Origin: Firmicutes bacterium CAG:145
GTDB taxonomy: Bacteria; Bacillota; Clostridia; Peptostreptococcales; Anaerovoracaceae
NCBI GenBank assembly: GCA_000435715.1
Contig: FR882597.1
Coordinates: forward strand, 73,368 to 84,481
Reading direction: 5' to 3'
Length of the DNA stretch: 11,114 nt
Shown here piece after piece: positions 1-7,636 of this stretch (the first letter of the stretch is position 1; the number at the start of each line of letters is the position of its first letter). The notes beneath the pieces were generated by a model. The model did no database searches and was not told the origin of the DNA. It saw nothing but the letters and a program-made list of their open reading frames with translations. The translations under genes were made by a program, and so were the position numbers.

Positions 1-1
1 G

Positions 2-91
2 GCTGCCGCCAATGAAGACGTGGGAGAATGTACAGTCAATTACTCCATAGCCCGGCCTATGGACCTCATGGAGATCCTCAAGGAGATGTGA
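2..91 (+). CDS. C-terminal fragment of an unidentified protein, partial at window edge
   Basis: An open frame runs in from the left edge and stops at TGA 89-91, leaving 29 residues that end in RPMDLMEILKEM. I do not recognise the family from so short a tail. Two observations support it being a real gene. Its stop overlaps the addB start by one base (TGATG at 89-93), the usual layout of translationally coupled genes. The addB ribosome binding site (AAGGAG, 80-85) lies inside its last codons. The competing reading, that addB itself starts at the ATG at 28, would give addB an N-terminal extension with no counterpart in the family. Nothing can be said about function; it is probably the upstream member of the same operon. 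Confidence 0.5.
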   Translation, partial: AAANEDVGECTVNYSIARPMDLMEILKEM

Positions 92-93
92 TG
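80..93 (+). promoter_or_regulatory. addB ribosome binding site and TGATG coupling junction
   Basis: AAGGAG at 80-85 is followed by 5 bases and then ATG at 91-93, which overlaps the upstream stop codon TGA at 89-91. This decides the addB start in favour of 91 over the in-frame ATG at 28. Confidence 0.65.
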
Positions 94-3000
94 CTTAACA
101 TCTTTTACGGCAGAGAAAACATTGATAAAGAAAAATTCATATTTGAAAGCGTAGAAGACAGGGCCCTCATCATGGTACCCGATCAATACACCTTAGAGGC
201 GGAGAGACAGGCTTTCCGCCATCTTGGCGTGTCGTCGCTGATGGATGTGGAAATCGTATCGGCCGCCAGTCTCGGCGGCAATATACTCAGCGAACTGGGA
301 GGAAACAAGCGCAGCTTTATAAACAAATACGGACGTCATATGCTCCTCTACAAGAGCGCGGCGAGCCTCGGGGACGATCTCAAAGTTTTCAGGGGAATGG
401 AGAGGAAGAGCTCCTTTCTCGATTCGGTCAATGACTTCATATCAGAGATGAAGCAGTATAACTGCGGTCCGAAAGACCTTTTGGCAATGGCCGAAAGCAT
501 AGGAGAGGACTCATATACAGGGAAAAAACTGACAGATATATACGCCTTGTTCAGCGAGTATGAGAAACAGATAGAGGGCAGATATACGGATTCAGAAGAC
601 TATATAGATCTATATCTTGGGAAGATCAAAGACTCGGCGCTTATCAGAGGTAATACCATATGGGTGTACGGTTTTGACAGTTTTGCTCCCAAGACTATGG
701 CATTGCTGGGACAGCTGATGATGTACGCCAAAGAGGTAAATATAGTTCTGACATGGGATGATCGAGGCAGGGACTTGGATCTGTTTGCCCTGACGGAGAT
801 CGTCATGAACAACGCCGAAAAGCTGGCCGATGCTCTGGGAACGGCCCACATCAGACAGCGTATACCCGATTCCTTTGCTTTGAAAGGAAAGGCTGAGGCT
901 GTCAGGCACATAGAGAAAGAACTCTATACTTTGCCTTCTGCCGTATCAAACTGCCATGAGGGTCTGATCATGACGGAAGCCGCAGGTATATACAATGAGG
1001 CGGAGAGCGCCGCCGCATATGTGCTTCATCTGGTGAGAGACAAGGGGCTGAGATATAGAGATATAAGACTAATATATAACGACCTGGAAAACAGGGGAGA
1101 TATAATAGAGCGAGTATTTGAGGAATACGGCATCGAACTGTTTTCCGATGTGAAGCGAGATATAATGGACAGCCCTATAATCAAATATATCACATCGCTT
1201 TTAGACGTTGTGATTGAAAAATACAGGACAGAAACGCTGCTCTCCCTACTCAAATCGGGATTTGGCGATCTGTCAGGCGAAGAGCTGTCAGACCTTGAGA
1301 ATTACGCTGTTAAATACAAGATAAGAGGTTCGATGTGGAAGAAACCTTTCAGAAGGGGATCTGCCGAGTACGGCGAGGCAGGACTTTCTTACATAAATAT
1401 GCTGCGCCAAAAGGCAGTTGACCCCATAAAACCGCTGGAAAAAATATTTGAAGCGGAGACCAACGGAGAGTTCATAAGGCTATTTTACGACTACCTCTGC
1501 GGCCGCATGGCTCTGCGGCAGAAGATACTGGCCTTTATCGCAAGGCAAGAGGAAAAGGAACTCTGGGATCTTGCCGACGAGACAGCTCAGATATGGGAAA
1601 GTTTGTCGGATATATTAGATCAGATCTTTGAAATCATGGGCGAAGAACCTTTTGAGCCCGAAGCCTTCAGAGAAATATTTGAAGTAGGGCTGAGCCAGGT
1701 GGAGATAGGGCTTTTGCCGCCAACGCAGGATGGACTTATACTCGGCAATATACAGAGAAGCAGAAGCGGCAGGGTGAAAGCCCTTATCGTTATGGGAGCC
1801 AACGAGGGAATACTTCCTCAGGAGAGACCAACCCAGGGTCTCTTCTCGGCAGAAGAAAGAGAACTGTTCAGAGAAGACGGCCGGGAACTGTGCAAAGTCG
1901 ACGCTATAAGGTTCATGGAAGAACGGCTCAGCATATACAGAAATCTTTCGTCTCCGTCAGATTATCTGTGGATCAGCTGCAGCCTCACAGATGAAGAAGG
2001 CGGCCAGATGAAGCCGTCCGGGATATTTCTCAAGGTCAGGGAGCTGTTTCCCGGAATAGAAATAAGAAGAGATATGATAAACGGCGACGACGATCTGCTC
2101 ATAAGCGGCGGAATAGGCGCAAGACGACATATCAGCCGCAAGATATTGGAAGCGGGGGAAGGCGCCCTTATGGATGATCGGTGGCAGGCGGCTCTTGGGT
2201 GGCTTGAGAACAATATGCCCGACCAGGCTCAAGAGATAAGAAGGAGTATATCGTTTACTAACAGACAGGAGCAGCTTGGAAGCCGTGTTGCTGCGGCGCT
2301 GTTTGGAAAGGATCCTTACCAGGCGCTGGTTCTCAGTCCTTCCAGAATCGAAGGCTATTCGAGATGCCCTTTTTCTCATCTGGTCACTTACGGCCTCAGA
2401 CCTGAAGAAAGGCGCATCTTTGAGGCGGCGCAGAGAGAGATCGGAGACATATATCACCGCTGTCTCATGGGGCTGGCCAGAGAATTGACAGTACCGGGAA
2501 TACAAATCTTTGAACCGGATTCTCCGTGGATGAAAATATCAAAAGAAGAGTGCGCCCAGTTAGTAGAGCGGGAGATAGAGTCCATCGCAGAGACATACAG
2601 AGAAGGGCTTTTTCAGTCGGGAAGCGTGGAGGATTACAGAAGACGCCGTATAACGGATATATGCGCTTCGGTTTGCTTTAGCGTAGTAGAGCAGGTGAGA
2701 GCAGGCCATATATCACAGATTTACCCGGAAATAGCTTTCGGCCGCAGGGGAGATCTACCGCCTATAGAGATGGAAGCCGGCGGACAGAAGATATACATAG
2801 AGGGAGTCATAGACAGAGTAGATTATCTAACTGACGGCCGTGTAAAGATAGTGGATTATAAGACGGGAAATGAAAGCTTCGATATAGAAGAAGCTGCGGC
2901 AGGCTACAGGCTGCAGCTGATGTTGTATCTGAATGCAGCCTGCGGAAGCGGCAGAAAACCTGCCGGCGTATTTTATTTTAAAATAAAAGAGCCTTCCATA

Positions 3001-3390
3001 GATTTGTCTCAGAAAGACATGGACAGCCAGACCCTCGAGAAAGAGATAAGAAAATCTTTTAAGCTCGATGGCATAATGGTGGACGATCCGCAGGTGATTC
3101 GGGACATAGCCGGTGATTTTGAAGGCTTTTCGGAGATCGTACCCATAAGGTCCACAAAAGACGGAATAAAGAACACCGGAAAGGGAGGACTGCTTTCCGC
3201 AGAGGATTTTACACATCTGCAGGGGGCCGTAACTGAAAAGATAAGACAGATCTGCAGCGATCTTACAGAGGGAAAGATAGAGATTCATCCCATGAAGACT
3301 AAAGACCGGTCTGCCTGCACTTTCTGCCGGTACAAGGGCATCTGCAGGTTTGACACTGTATTCGAGGGATGCAGTTATAATATAATTTAG
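91..3390 (+). CDS. addB: AddB-type subunit of the AddAB helicase-nuclease (Walker A-less variant)
   Basis: AddB is the second subunit of the AddAB helicase-nuclease, which processes double-strand breaks for RecA-dependent repair in Firmicutes. The start at 91 gives 1099 residues, slightly under the usual 1150 or so. The N-terminus carries the family VPDQ motif (residues 29-32). A UvrD-like helicase-fold stretch containing VMGANEGILPQ lies mid-protein. The C-terminal RecB-like nuclease domain shows D908 and the catalytic D922-Y923-K924. C759 together with C1076, C1079 and C1085 (C-x2-C-x5-C) matches the four iron-sulfur cluster ligands known in AddB. Oddly, the position where Bacillus AddB has a GxxGxGKT P-loop reads GRENIDKEKF, so Walker A is absent. 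No addA follows: the next gene is an acetyltransferase. Identification is firm; ATP binding by this subunit is doubtful. Confidence 0.93.
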   Translation: MLNIFYGRENIDKEKFIFESVEDRALIMVPDQYTLEAERQAFRHLGVSSLMDVEIVSAASLGGNILSELGGNKRSFINKYGRHMLLYKSAASLGDDLKVFRGMERKSSFLDSVNDFISEMKQYNCGPKDLLAMAESIGEDSYTGKKLTDIYALFSEYEKQIEGRYTDSEDYIDLYLGKIKDSALIRGNTIWVYGFDSFAPKTMALLGQLMMYAKEVNIVLTWDDRGRDLDLFALTEIVMNNAEKLADALGTAHIRQRIPDSFALKGKAEAVRHIEKELYTLPSAVSNCHEGLIMTEAAGIYNEAESAAAYVLHLVRDKGLRYRDIRLIYNDLENRGDIIERVFEEYGIELFSDVKRDIMDSPIIKYITSLLDVVIEKYRTETLLSLLKSGFGDLSGEELSDLENYAVKYKIRGSMWKKPFRRGSAEYGEAGLSYINMLRQKAVDPIKPLEKIFEAETNGEFIRLFYDYLCGRMALRQKILAFIARQEEKELWDLADETAQIWESLSDILDQIFEIMGEEPFEPEAFREIFEVGLSQVEIGLLPPTQDGLILGNIQRSRSGRVKALIVMGANEGILPQERPTQGLFSAEERELFREDGRELCKVDAIRFMEERLSIYRNLSSPSDYLWISCSLTDEEGGQMKPSGIFLKVRELFPGIEIRRDMINGDDDLLISGGIGARRHISRKILEAGEGALMDDRWQAALGWLENNMPDQAQEIRRSISFTNRQEQLGSRVAAALFGKDPYQALVLSPSRIEGYSRCPFSHLVTYGLRPEERRIFEAAQREIGDIYHRCLMGLARELTVPGIQIFEPDSPWMKISKEECAQLVEREIESIAETYREGLFQSGSVEDYRRRRITDICASVCFSVVEQVRAGHISQIYPEIAFGRRGDLPPIEMEAGGQKIYIEGVIDRVDYLTDGRVKIVDYKTGNESFDIEEAAAGYRLQLMLYLNAACGSGRKPAGVFYFKIKEPSIDLSQKDMDSQTLEKEIRKSFKLDGIMVDDPQVIRDIAGDFEGFSEIVPIRSTKDGIKNTGKGGLLSAEDFTHLQGAVTEKIRQICSDLTEGKIEIHPMKTKDRSACTFCRYKGICRFDTVFEGCSYNII

Positions 3391-3432
3391 AACTTGAGGG
3401 CAGAGATGAAAAAGCTAATAAGGAGAGAAAAC

Positions 3433-3969
3433 ATGATAGAAACCGATAATCTGATAATCAGACAATCCAAGTGGGAAGACCTCGAAGACTTTTACAGGTG
3501 GGAGAGACTGCCCGAGGTGACGGAGTTCTTCAGCATCGGAGACGACCAGACGCAAGAAGAAGTGACCCGCAAATATATAGAGGATGAAAAAGACCCTAAA
3601 GCTCTCCAGTTTACTATACTGCTCAAAGATGGAGAAGGCTTGCCTAGGATAGGAAGAATCGTGCTGGCTGATATAGAGAGAGGGTGGAAAGCCGAAATCT
3701 GGAGAATATATATAGCTGACAAGTCCCTTCGGGGAAAAGGCTATGGCAGGGAAGCCATGCTGGGCATTATATCATACTGTTTCGACGGCCTGTCGCTTCA
3801 AAGACTGTATCTTGATCATTACACGGGCAACCCCGCTTCAGAGCTGTATCTGTCCCTCGGATTCAGATATGAAGGGGTCCTTCGGAAAAACTGCCGTAAA
3901 AACGGGGCGCTCCACGATGTACACCTGATGTCTATGCTCAGAGAAGAATATGAGGAAAAATATCGGTAA
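3433..3969 (+). CDS. GNAT-family N-acetyltransferase, RimJ/RimL-like
   Basis: This predicted 178-residue cytoplasmic enzyme would transfer an acetyl group from acetyl-CoA to an amine. The start at 3433 is chosen because AAGGAG (3420-3425) lies 7 bases upstream and the protein then begins MIETDNLIIR, typical of the family. TTG 3394 and ATG 3406 are in frame but have poorer sites. The acetyl-CoA pyrophosphate loop is visible as R100-G-K-G-Y-G105. A late YLSLGFRYEGVLR segment is characteristic of the RimJ/RimL branch, which acetylates ribosomal protein N-termini or small amines. The substrate cannot be read from sequence. It follows addB by 42 bases on the same strand and may be co-transcribed. 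It converges on ansA. Confidence 0.88.
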   Translation: MIETDNLIIRQSKWEDLEDFYRWERLPEVTEFFSIGDDQTQEEVTRKYIEDEKDPKALQFTILLKDGEGLPRIGRIVLADIERGWKAEIWRIYIADKSLRGKGYGREAMLGIISYCFDGLSLQRLYLDHYTGNPASELYLSLGFRYEGVLRKNCRKNGALHDVHLMSMLREEYEEKYR

Positions 3970-3984
3970 GACAATGTCTTACCG
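3964..3984 (-). terminator. Intergenic hairpin spanning both stop codons; likely ansA terminator
   Basis: CGGTAAGAC (3964-3972) and GTCTTACCG (3976-3984) form a perfect 9 bp stem with a 3-base loop. Read on the minus strand, the stem is followed by ATATTTTTCC, a usable U-tract, so it should terminate ansA. On the plus strand no U-run follows. The stem contains the TAA of the acetyltransferase and the TAA of ansA, an unusually compact convergent arrangement. Confidence 0.7.
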
Positions 3985-4995
3985 GCTCAGCTCTCCCCTT
4001 AGATCAGTCTCCATCAGTTCTTTGATCTTCTCGGGAGCATATCCGCAGCCCAGCAGATAATAAAGTTTGGCTACGGCGGCTTCTGTAGTCATATCATAAC
4101 CGCTTACTGCGCCGGCATCTCTGAGGGGGCTGCTGGTGGCGTAAGTTCCCAGCTTTACCGTTCCCTGAGGACACTGGGAGCATACTACGACGATAGAGCC
4201 GTTCCTGAAAGCCTTGCTTATTATCGCAGGCAGATCGTTGTCACAGCTTGGTATATTGCCTGCCCCGAAAGTCTCGAGGACTATCCCCTTGAGAGATTCT
4301 GTCATTATAGATTCGAAGAGGCTGAACTGGATTCCGGGAAAGAATTTCAAAACGCCTATAGGAACTTGTCTGAGAGGAGTAAAGCTGAAATCGTCCTCGC
4401 AGACAGCAGGACGCTTCAGTGCGGCAGTATCGTACTTTATATCTATCCCGGCCGAAGCTAAAGGCGGATAGTTGGGAGATGCAAAAGCTATCAGACCGTC
4501 TGATGATATTTTAGTGGAGCGATTGCCTCTGAGAAGCCTGCCGGCGAAGAACAGACACACTTCTTTGGCCTTGCCTTCAGCTGCAATAAGCAAGGAAGCT
4601 ATGATATTGTCTCTTCCGTCGCTGCGTATTTCGCACAGGGGTATCTGAGAGCCTGTCAGGATGACAGGCTTGTTTAAGTTTTCCAGCATAAAAGAGAGGG
4701 CGGAGGCGGTATAGCACATGGTATCGGTGCCGTGAAGAATCACAAAACCGTCGTAGTCATTATAATGGAGAGCAATCTCTTCTCCGATGACGGACCATTG
4801 CCGGACAGTCATGTTGGAAGAATCCAGGAGGGGGCTGAATTCTATAACATCCCACGAGGGCATAGCGGGGTTTTTAAGCTCTGTAATCTCGGACAGAAGC
4901 TCTGACAGATAATTTTCTTTTGGAGCGTAGCCGTTTTCCGTGGCCACCATACCTATGGTTCCTCCCGTATATAATATACATATTTTCTTTTTCAT
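3979..4995 (-). CDS. ansA: Type I (cytoplasmic) L-asparaginase
   Basis: This enzyme hydrolyses L-asparagine to aspartate and ammonia. The 338-residue length equals that of E. coli AnsA, and long stretches are near-identical to my memory of that protein (for example DYDGFVILHGTDTM and TASALSFMLENL). The catalytic threonines fall at T13 (in YTGGTIG) and T90 (HGTD), with D91 and K162 completing the expected Thr-Asp-Lys set. There is no signal peptide, which points to the cytoplasmic type I enzyme rather than the periplasmic type II. The start is supported by AAAAGGAGG (5005-5013 on the minus strand) 9 bases upstream of ATG 4995. It is transcribed alone, convergent with the acetyltransferase and divergent from deoD. 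In an amino-acid-fermenting anaerobe it would feed asparagine into aspartate metabolism (inference). Confidence 0.95.
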   Translation of the reverse strand: MKKKICILYTGGTIGMVATENGYAPKENYLSELLSEITELKNPAMPSWDVIEFSPLLDSSNMTVRQWSVIGEEIALHYNDYDGFVILHGTDTMCYTASALSFMLENLNKPVILTGSQIPLCEIRSDGRDNIIASLLIAAEGKAKEVCLFFAGRLLRGNRSTKISSDGLIAFASPNYPPLASAGIDIKYDTAALKRPAVCEDDFSFTPLRQVPIGVLKFFPGIQFSLFESIMTESLKGIVLETFGAGNIPSCDNDLPAIISKAFRNGSIVVVCSQCPQGTVKLGTYATSSPLRDAGAVSGYDMTTEAAVAKLYYLLGCGYAPEKIKELMETDLRGELSR

Positions 4996-5028
4996 GGCCG
5001 GCGGCCTCCTTTTCGGCGATTTTATATC

Positions 5029-5057
5029 ATTCTATCATATTATGGCCCAAAAGACTA
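5029..5057 (-). promoter_or_regulatory. Possible ansA promoter with extended -10
   Basis: On the minus strand TGATAGAAT (5037 down to 5029) reads as an extended -10 (TGn followed by TAGAAT). The hexamer 17 bases further upstream is TAGTCT (5057-5052), only 3 of 6 matches to TTGACA. Other -10-like AT-rich hexamers overlap it, so the exact promoter is uncertain. Confidence 0.3.
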
Positions 5058-5114
5058 CGTCCGATGTGTTTTCAGCCTTCTCATCAGGATGAAACGAAGA
5101 TAAAAATAAAGCTC

Positions 5115-5143
5115 TTGTTAAAACACCAAAAATTTTGTAAAAT
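5115..5143 (+). promoter_or_regulatory. Probable sigma-A promoter of the deoD unit
   Basis: TTGTTA (5115-5120), a 17-base spacer and TAAAAT (5138-5143) lie in an A/T-rich tract about 60 bases before the deoD start. Four of six and five of six positions match the -35 and -10 consensus. It is the best candidate in the ansA-deoD divergent region. Confidence 0.55.
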
Positions 5144-5206
5144 AAAAGCAGTATTGTTATTTAAAAAACGGAGAAAATATCGAGATAAAAGAAAGGGGAA
5201 GAATAG

Positions 5207-5914
5207 ATGTCTAACATTCCTACACCACACATAGAAGCTAAAGCCGGCGACTTTGCCGAAACGGTGTTAATGCCGGGAGACCCGCTGAGGGCCAGATTCA
5301 TAGCGGAGAATTTTCTTACAGACGCCAAACTGGTAAACAACGTCAGAGGAATACAGGGGTATACGGGAACATATAAGGGAAAGAGAGTTTCCGTCATGGC
5401 CTCCGGCATGGGGATGCCGTCCATGGCTATCTACTCTTACGAACTCTTTAACTTTTACGACGTAAAGAATATAATCAGAGTAGGAACGGCCGGCGTAATA
5501 GATCCGTCTCTGAAGGTAAGAGATGTGGTCATAGGTATGGGGGCATGTACAAATTCCAATTATGCGGCTCAATTTGACCTGCCGGGAACTTACGCTCCTA
5601 TCTGCTCCTACGACCTGATGAAAAAGGCGGTGGAGGCTGCCCAGAGACTTGGAATCGAACCTAAAGTAGGCAATATATACTCTTCAGACGCATTCTACGA
5701 CGACGGGGCAGGCCTGTCGAAGTGGCAGAAGATGGGAGTTTTAGCTACAGAGATGGAAGCTGCGGCTCTGTATATGAACGCAGCCAGAGCGGGCAAGAAC
5801 GCCTTAACCATCTGCACTATATCCGACAACCCGTTTACGGGAGAAGCTACCACGCCGGAAGAAAGACAGAAAACTTTCACCGCAATGATGGAGATAGCGC
5901 TTGAAATCGCATAG
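5207..5914 (+). CDS. deoD: Purine nucleoside phosphorylase, DeoD (hexameric) type
   Basis: DeoD phosphorolyses purine (deoxy)ribonucleosides to free base and (deoxy)ribose-1-phosphate in purine salvage. The product has 235 residues against about 239 in E. coli. H8, R28 in MPGDPLRA, R47 in NNVRG and R91 in IIRVGT correspond to the nucleoside and phosphate contacts of the E. coli enzyme. The EMEA segment (182-185) binds the ribose. D207 and R220, spaced 13 residues apart as in E. coli (D204 and R217), are the catalytic acid pair. The loop between them (NPFTGEATTPEE) differs from the E. coli HIRTHEQTTAAE, as is common in Gram-positive homologues. AAAGGGG (5192-5198) precedes ATG 5207. It is followed after 21 bases by the racemase gene, so the two are probably one transcript. 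Confidence 0.95.
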   Translation: MSNIPTPHIEAKAGDFAETVLMPGDPLRARFIAENFLTDAKLVNNVRGIQGYTGTYKGKRVSVMASGMGMPSMAIYSYELFNFYDVKNIIRVGTAGVIDPSLKVRDVVIGMGACTNSNYAAQFDLPGTYAPICSYDLMKKAVEAAQRLGIEPKVGNIYSSDAFYDDGAGLSKWQKMGVLATEMEAAALYMNAARAGKNALTICTISDNPFTGEATTPEERQKTFTAMMEIALEIA

Positions 5915-5935
5915 AAAATAAGGAGAATATATAAA

Positions 5936-7024
5936 ATGGAAAACAGATATCCAAGACTTGAAATAAATCTGGCTCACTTGCAGCATAATGTATCGAGGAT
6001 AGTAGAAAAATGCGGAAGTTGCGGTATCCAGGTAGCAGGAGTGATAAAGGGAGCTACGGGACATCCGGAAGTGGCAAAGGCTTTTGATAAGGGAGGAGCC
6101 GCATTTATAGCTTCATCGAGACTCGAGCAGATAGAGGACGCCATAAACGCGGGAATAGAGAAGCCTATGATGCTCATAAGAGTACCTATGCTCAGCGAAG
6201 TCAGCGACGTGGTAAGACTTACCGACATAAGCCTCAACAGTGAGTTTGAGGTGATAAAAGCGCTGAACGAAGAATCCAGGCGCCAGGGAAAACTTCACAA
6301 AGTCATACTCATGGCCGACTTGGGAGATCTTAGAGAAGGCTTCTGGGATAAGGAAGAGATGGTTGAGATAGCTGAATACATAGAGAACAGGATGATAAAC
6401 ATTCAGCTTGTGGGTATCGGCACCAATCTGGGATGTTACGGATCCATCGCGCCTACAGCAGAAAAACTTGAGGAGCTGGTAGAACTGGCAGAAAAGATAG
6501 AGGCGAGGCTGGACAGGGAACTCGAATATATATCGGGAGGAGCCACCAGCAGTCTCATGAGAGTCTGGGACAAGGATATTCCTGAGAGAGTGAACCTTCT
6601 CAGAGTCGGAGAGGGAATATTGCTGGCCAGAGACCTCGACACATTCTACGGTTACGACATGTCGGAACTTTATCAGGATGTTTTCAGGTTGAAAGCAGAA
6701 GTCATAGAAGTAAAGACTAAACCGTCGTATCCTGTGGGAACCATAGCCATAGACGCTTTCGGACATACTCCCGCCTATGTCGACAGAGGGATGAGAAGAA
6801 GAGCGCTGCTGGCTGTGGGCAAGGTGGACTACGGCGATCCCTGCGAGCTCATACCTATGGAAGAGGGAATAGAGGTCTTAGGAGCTTCCAGCGATCATAC
6901 CATAATAGATGTGGAGGACGCAGAGAGAGATTATAAGGTTGGAGATACTATGACCTTTGATATCTGCTATGCTACCATAGTATATCTGACAAACTGCAGA
7001 AACGTCAGGATCGAGTTTGTCTGA
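5936..7024 (+). CDS. orr: PLP-dependent alanine/ornithine racemase family enzyme, probably ornithine racemase
   Basis: This is a fold-type III, PLP-dependent amino acid racemase of 362 residues. It closely follows the ornithine racemase (Orr) pattern of amino-acid-fermenting clostridia: MLIRVPMLSEVSDVV, ADLGDLREGFW, ISGGATSS, LLRVGEG and LGASSDHTI all match motifs I recall from that family. The likely PLP lysine is K38 in GVIKG. Orr interconverts L- and D-ornithine, supplying D-ornithine to the OraSE aminomutase in oxidative ornithine degradation. The start is set by AAGGAG (5920-5925) 10 bases upstream. It sits 21 bases after deoD rather than beside ora or ord genes, so the physiological substrate (ornithine, lysine, alanine or another) is inferred rather than shown. 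Family placement is firm; the symbol is moderately sure. Confidence 0.82.
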   Translation: MENRYPRLEINLAHLQHNVSRIVEKCGSCGIQVAGVIKGATGHPEVAKAFDKGGAAFIASSRLEQIEDAINAGIEKPMMLIRVPMLSEVSDVVRLTDISLNSEFEVIKALNEESRRQGKLHKVILMADLGDLREGFWDKEEMVEIAEYIENRMINIQLVGIGTNLGCYGSIAPTAEKLEELVELAEKIEARLDRELEYISGGATSSLMRVWDKDIPERVNLLRVGEGILLARDLDTFYGYDMSELYQDVFRLKAEVIEVKTKPSYPVGTIAIDAFGHTPAYVDRGMRRRALLAVGKVDYGDPCELIPMEEGIEVLGASSDHTIIDVEDAERDYKVGDTMTFDICYATIVYLTNCRNVRIEFV

Positions 7025-7064
7025 AAAAGGGGAAAAATAAAGGCTTTGACAGGGGCTGCAGAGA

Positions 7065-7093
7065 TTGACAACCACAGCCATTTGAAGTATAAT
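7065..7093 (+). promoter_or_regulatory. Consensus sigma-A promoter of greA-lysS
   Basis: TTGACA (7065-7070), a 17-base spacer and TATAAT (7088-7093) match both consensus hexamers perfectly. Transcription would start near 7100, leaving a leader of roughly 40 bases before greA. A second perfect TTGACA lies at 7046-7051, exactly 19 bases upstream, but no -10 is visible at the right distance from it. Confidence 0.88.
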
Positions 7094-7137
7094 ATTTGGC
7101 ACGGCTCGCAGAGCAAAGTCGAAAGGAGATATTAGGA

Positions 7138-7611
7138 ATGTCAGAAGAAATACTGTTGACCCAAGAAGGGTACGACAAAATAGTCGCAGAACACGAGGAA
7201 CTCGTTTCTGTGAAGAGAAAAGAAGTATCGGAGAGACTGAAAGAAGCCATCTCATACGGAGACCTTTCGGAGAACTCCGAATATGACTCTGCGAAAAATG
7301 AGCAGGCAGAGCTTGAAGAGAGAATACTCAAGCTTGAGAATATGATCCGTAAAGCTAAAATCATCAATGAGAGCGAGATGGACGCAGACAGAGTCAGCGT
7401 AGGTCTAAAAGTCAAAGTCCAGGATACATCCGCAGGTGATGAGATGGAATTTACCATAGTGGGATCTACAGAGGCAGATCCTTTTGCAGGCAAGATCTCC
7501 AACGAATCGGAGGTAGGCAAGAATCTTTTAGGAAGGCAAAAGGGAGAAACAGTTGATATAATAGTACCTGACGGAGTTTTAACCTACAAGATTATCGACA
7601 TCACAAAATAA
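7138..7611 (+). CDS. greA: Transcription elongation factor GreA
   Basis: GreA inserts its coiled coil into the RNA polymerase secondary channel and stimulates cleavage of backtracked RNA, rescuing arrested complexes. The product is 157 residues, the normal length. The N-terminal coiled-coil hairpin carries the signature GDLSENSEYDSAKNEQ. The tip acidic residues are D42 and E45, equivalent to E. coli D41 and E44. The C-terminal FKBP-like domain includes YKIIDI near the end. AAAGGAGA (7122-7129) is 8 bases before ATG 7138. The frame stays open upstream to 7096, but that part precedes the ribosome binding site and is not coding. lysS follows after 25 bases; greA-lysS adjacency is common in Firmicutes and suggests co-transcription from the consensus promoter at 7065. 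Confidence 0.96.
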   Translation: MSEEILLTQEGYDKIVAEHEELVSVKRKEVSERLKEAISYGDLSENSEYDSAKNEQAELEERILKLENMIRKAKIINESEMDADRVSVGLKVKVQDTSAGDEMEFTIVGSTEADPFAGKISNESEVGKNLLGRQKGETVDIIVPDGVLTYKIIDITK

Positions 7612-7636
7612 GTGAGAGTACGGAGAGGATTTAAAG

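Noticed and set aside
28..90. N-terminal extension of addB from the ATG at 28
   Set aside because: The ATG at 91 has a better-placed AAGGAG and gives the family-typical N-terminus; residues encoded by 28-90 look like out-of-frame reading of the upstream gene.
1957..2505. Long minus-strand open frame of 182 codons inside addB
   Set aside because: It lies wholly within a strongly supported gene, lacks a recognisable domain and ribosome binding site, and is a shadow of addB codon bias.
4920..5234. Plus-strand open frame of 104 codons across the ansA-deoD intergenic region
   Set aside because: It begins antisense to ansA, runs through promoter-like A/T-rich DNA and into deoD in another frame, and has no ribosome binding site.
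6113..6766. Minus-strand open frame of 217 codons inside the racemase gene
   Set aside because: Low-complexity aromatic-rich translation opposite a well-supported gene, with no family signal; a shadow frame.
7612..7636. Possible T-box or other lysine-responsive leader before lysS
   Set aside because: Only 25 bases separate greA and lysS, far too short for such a leader, and none is visible before greA either.
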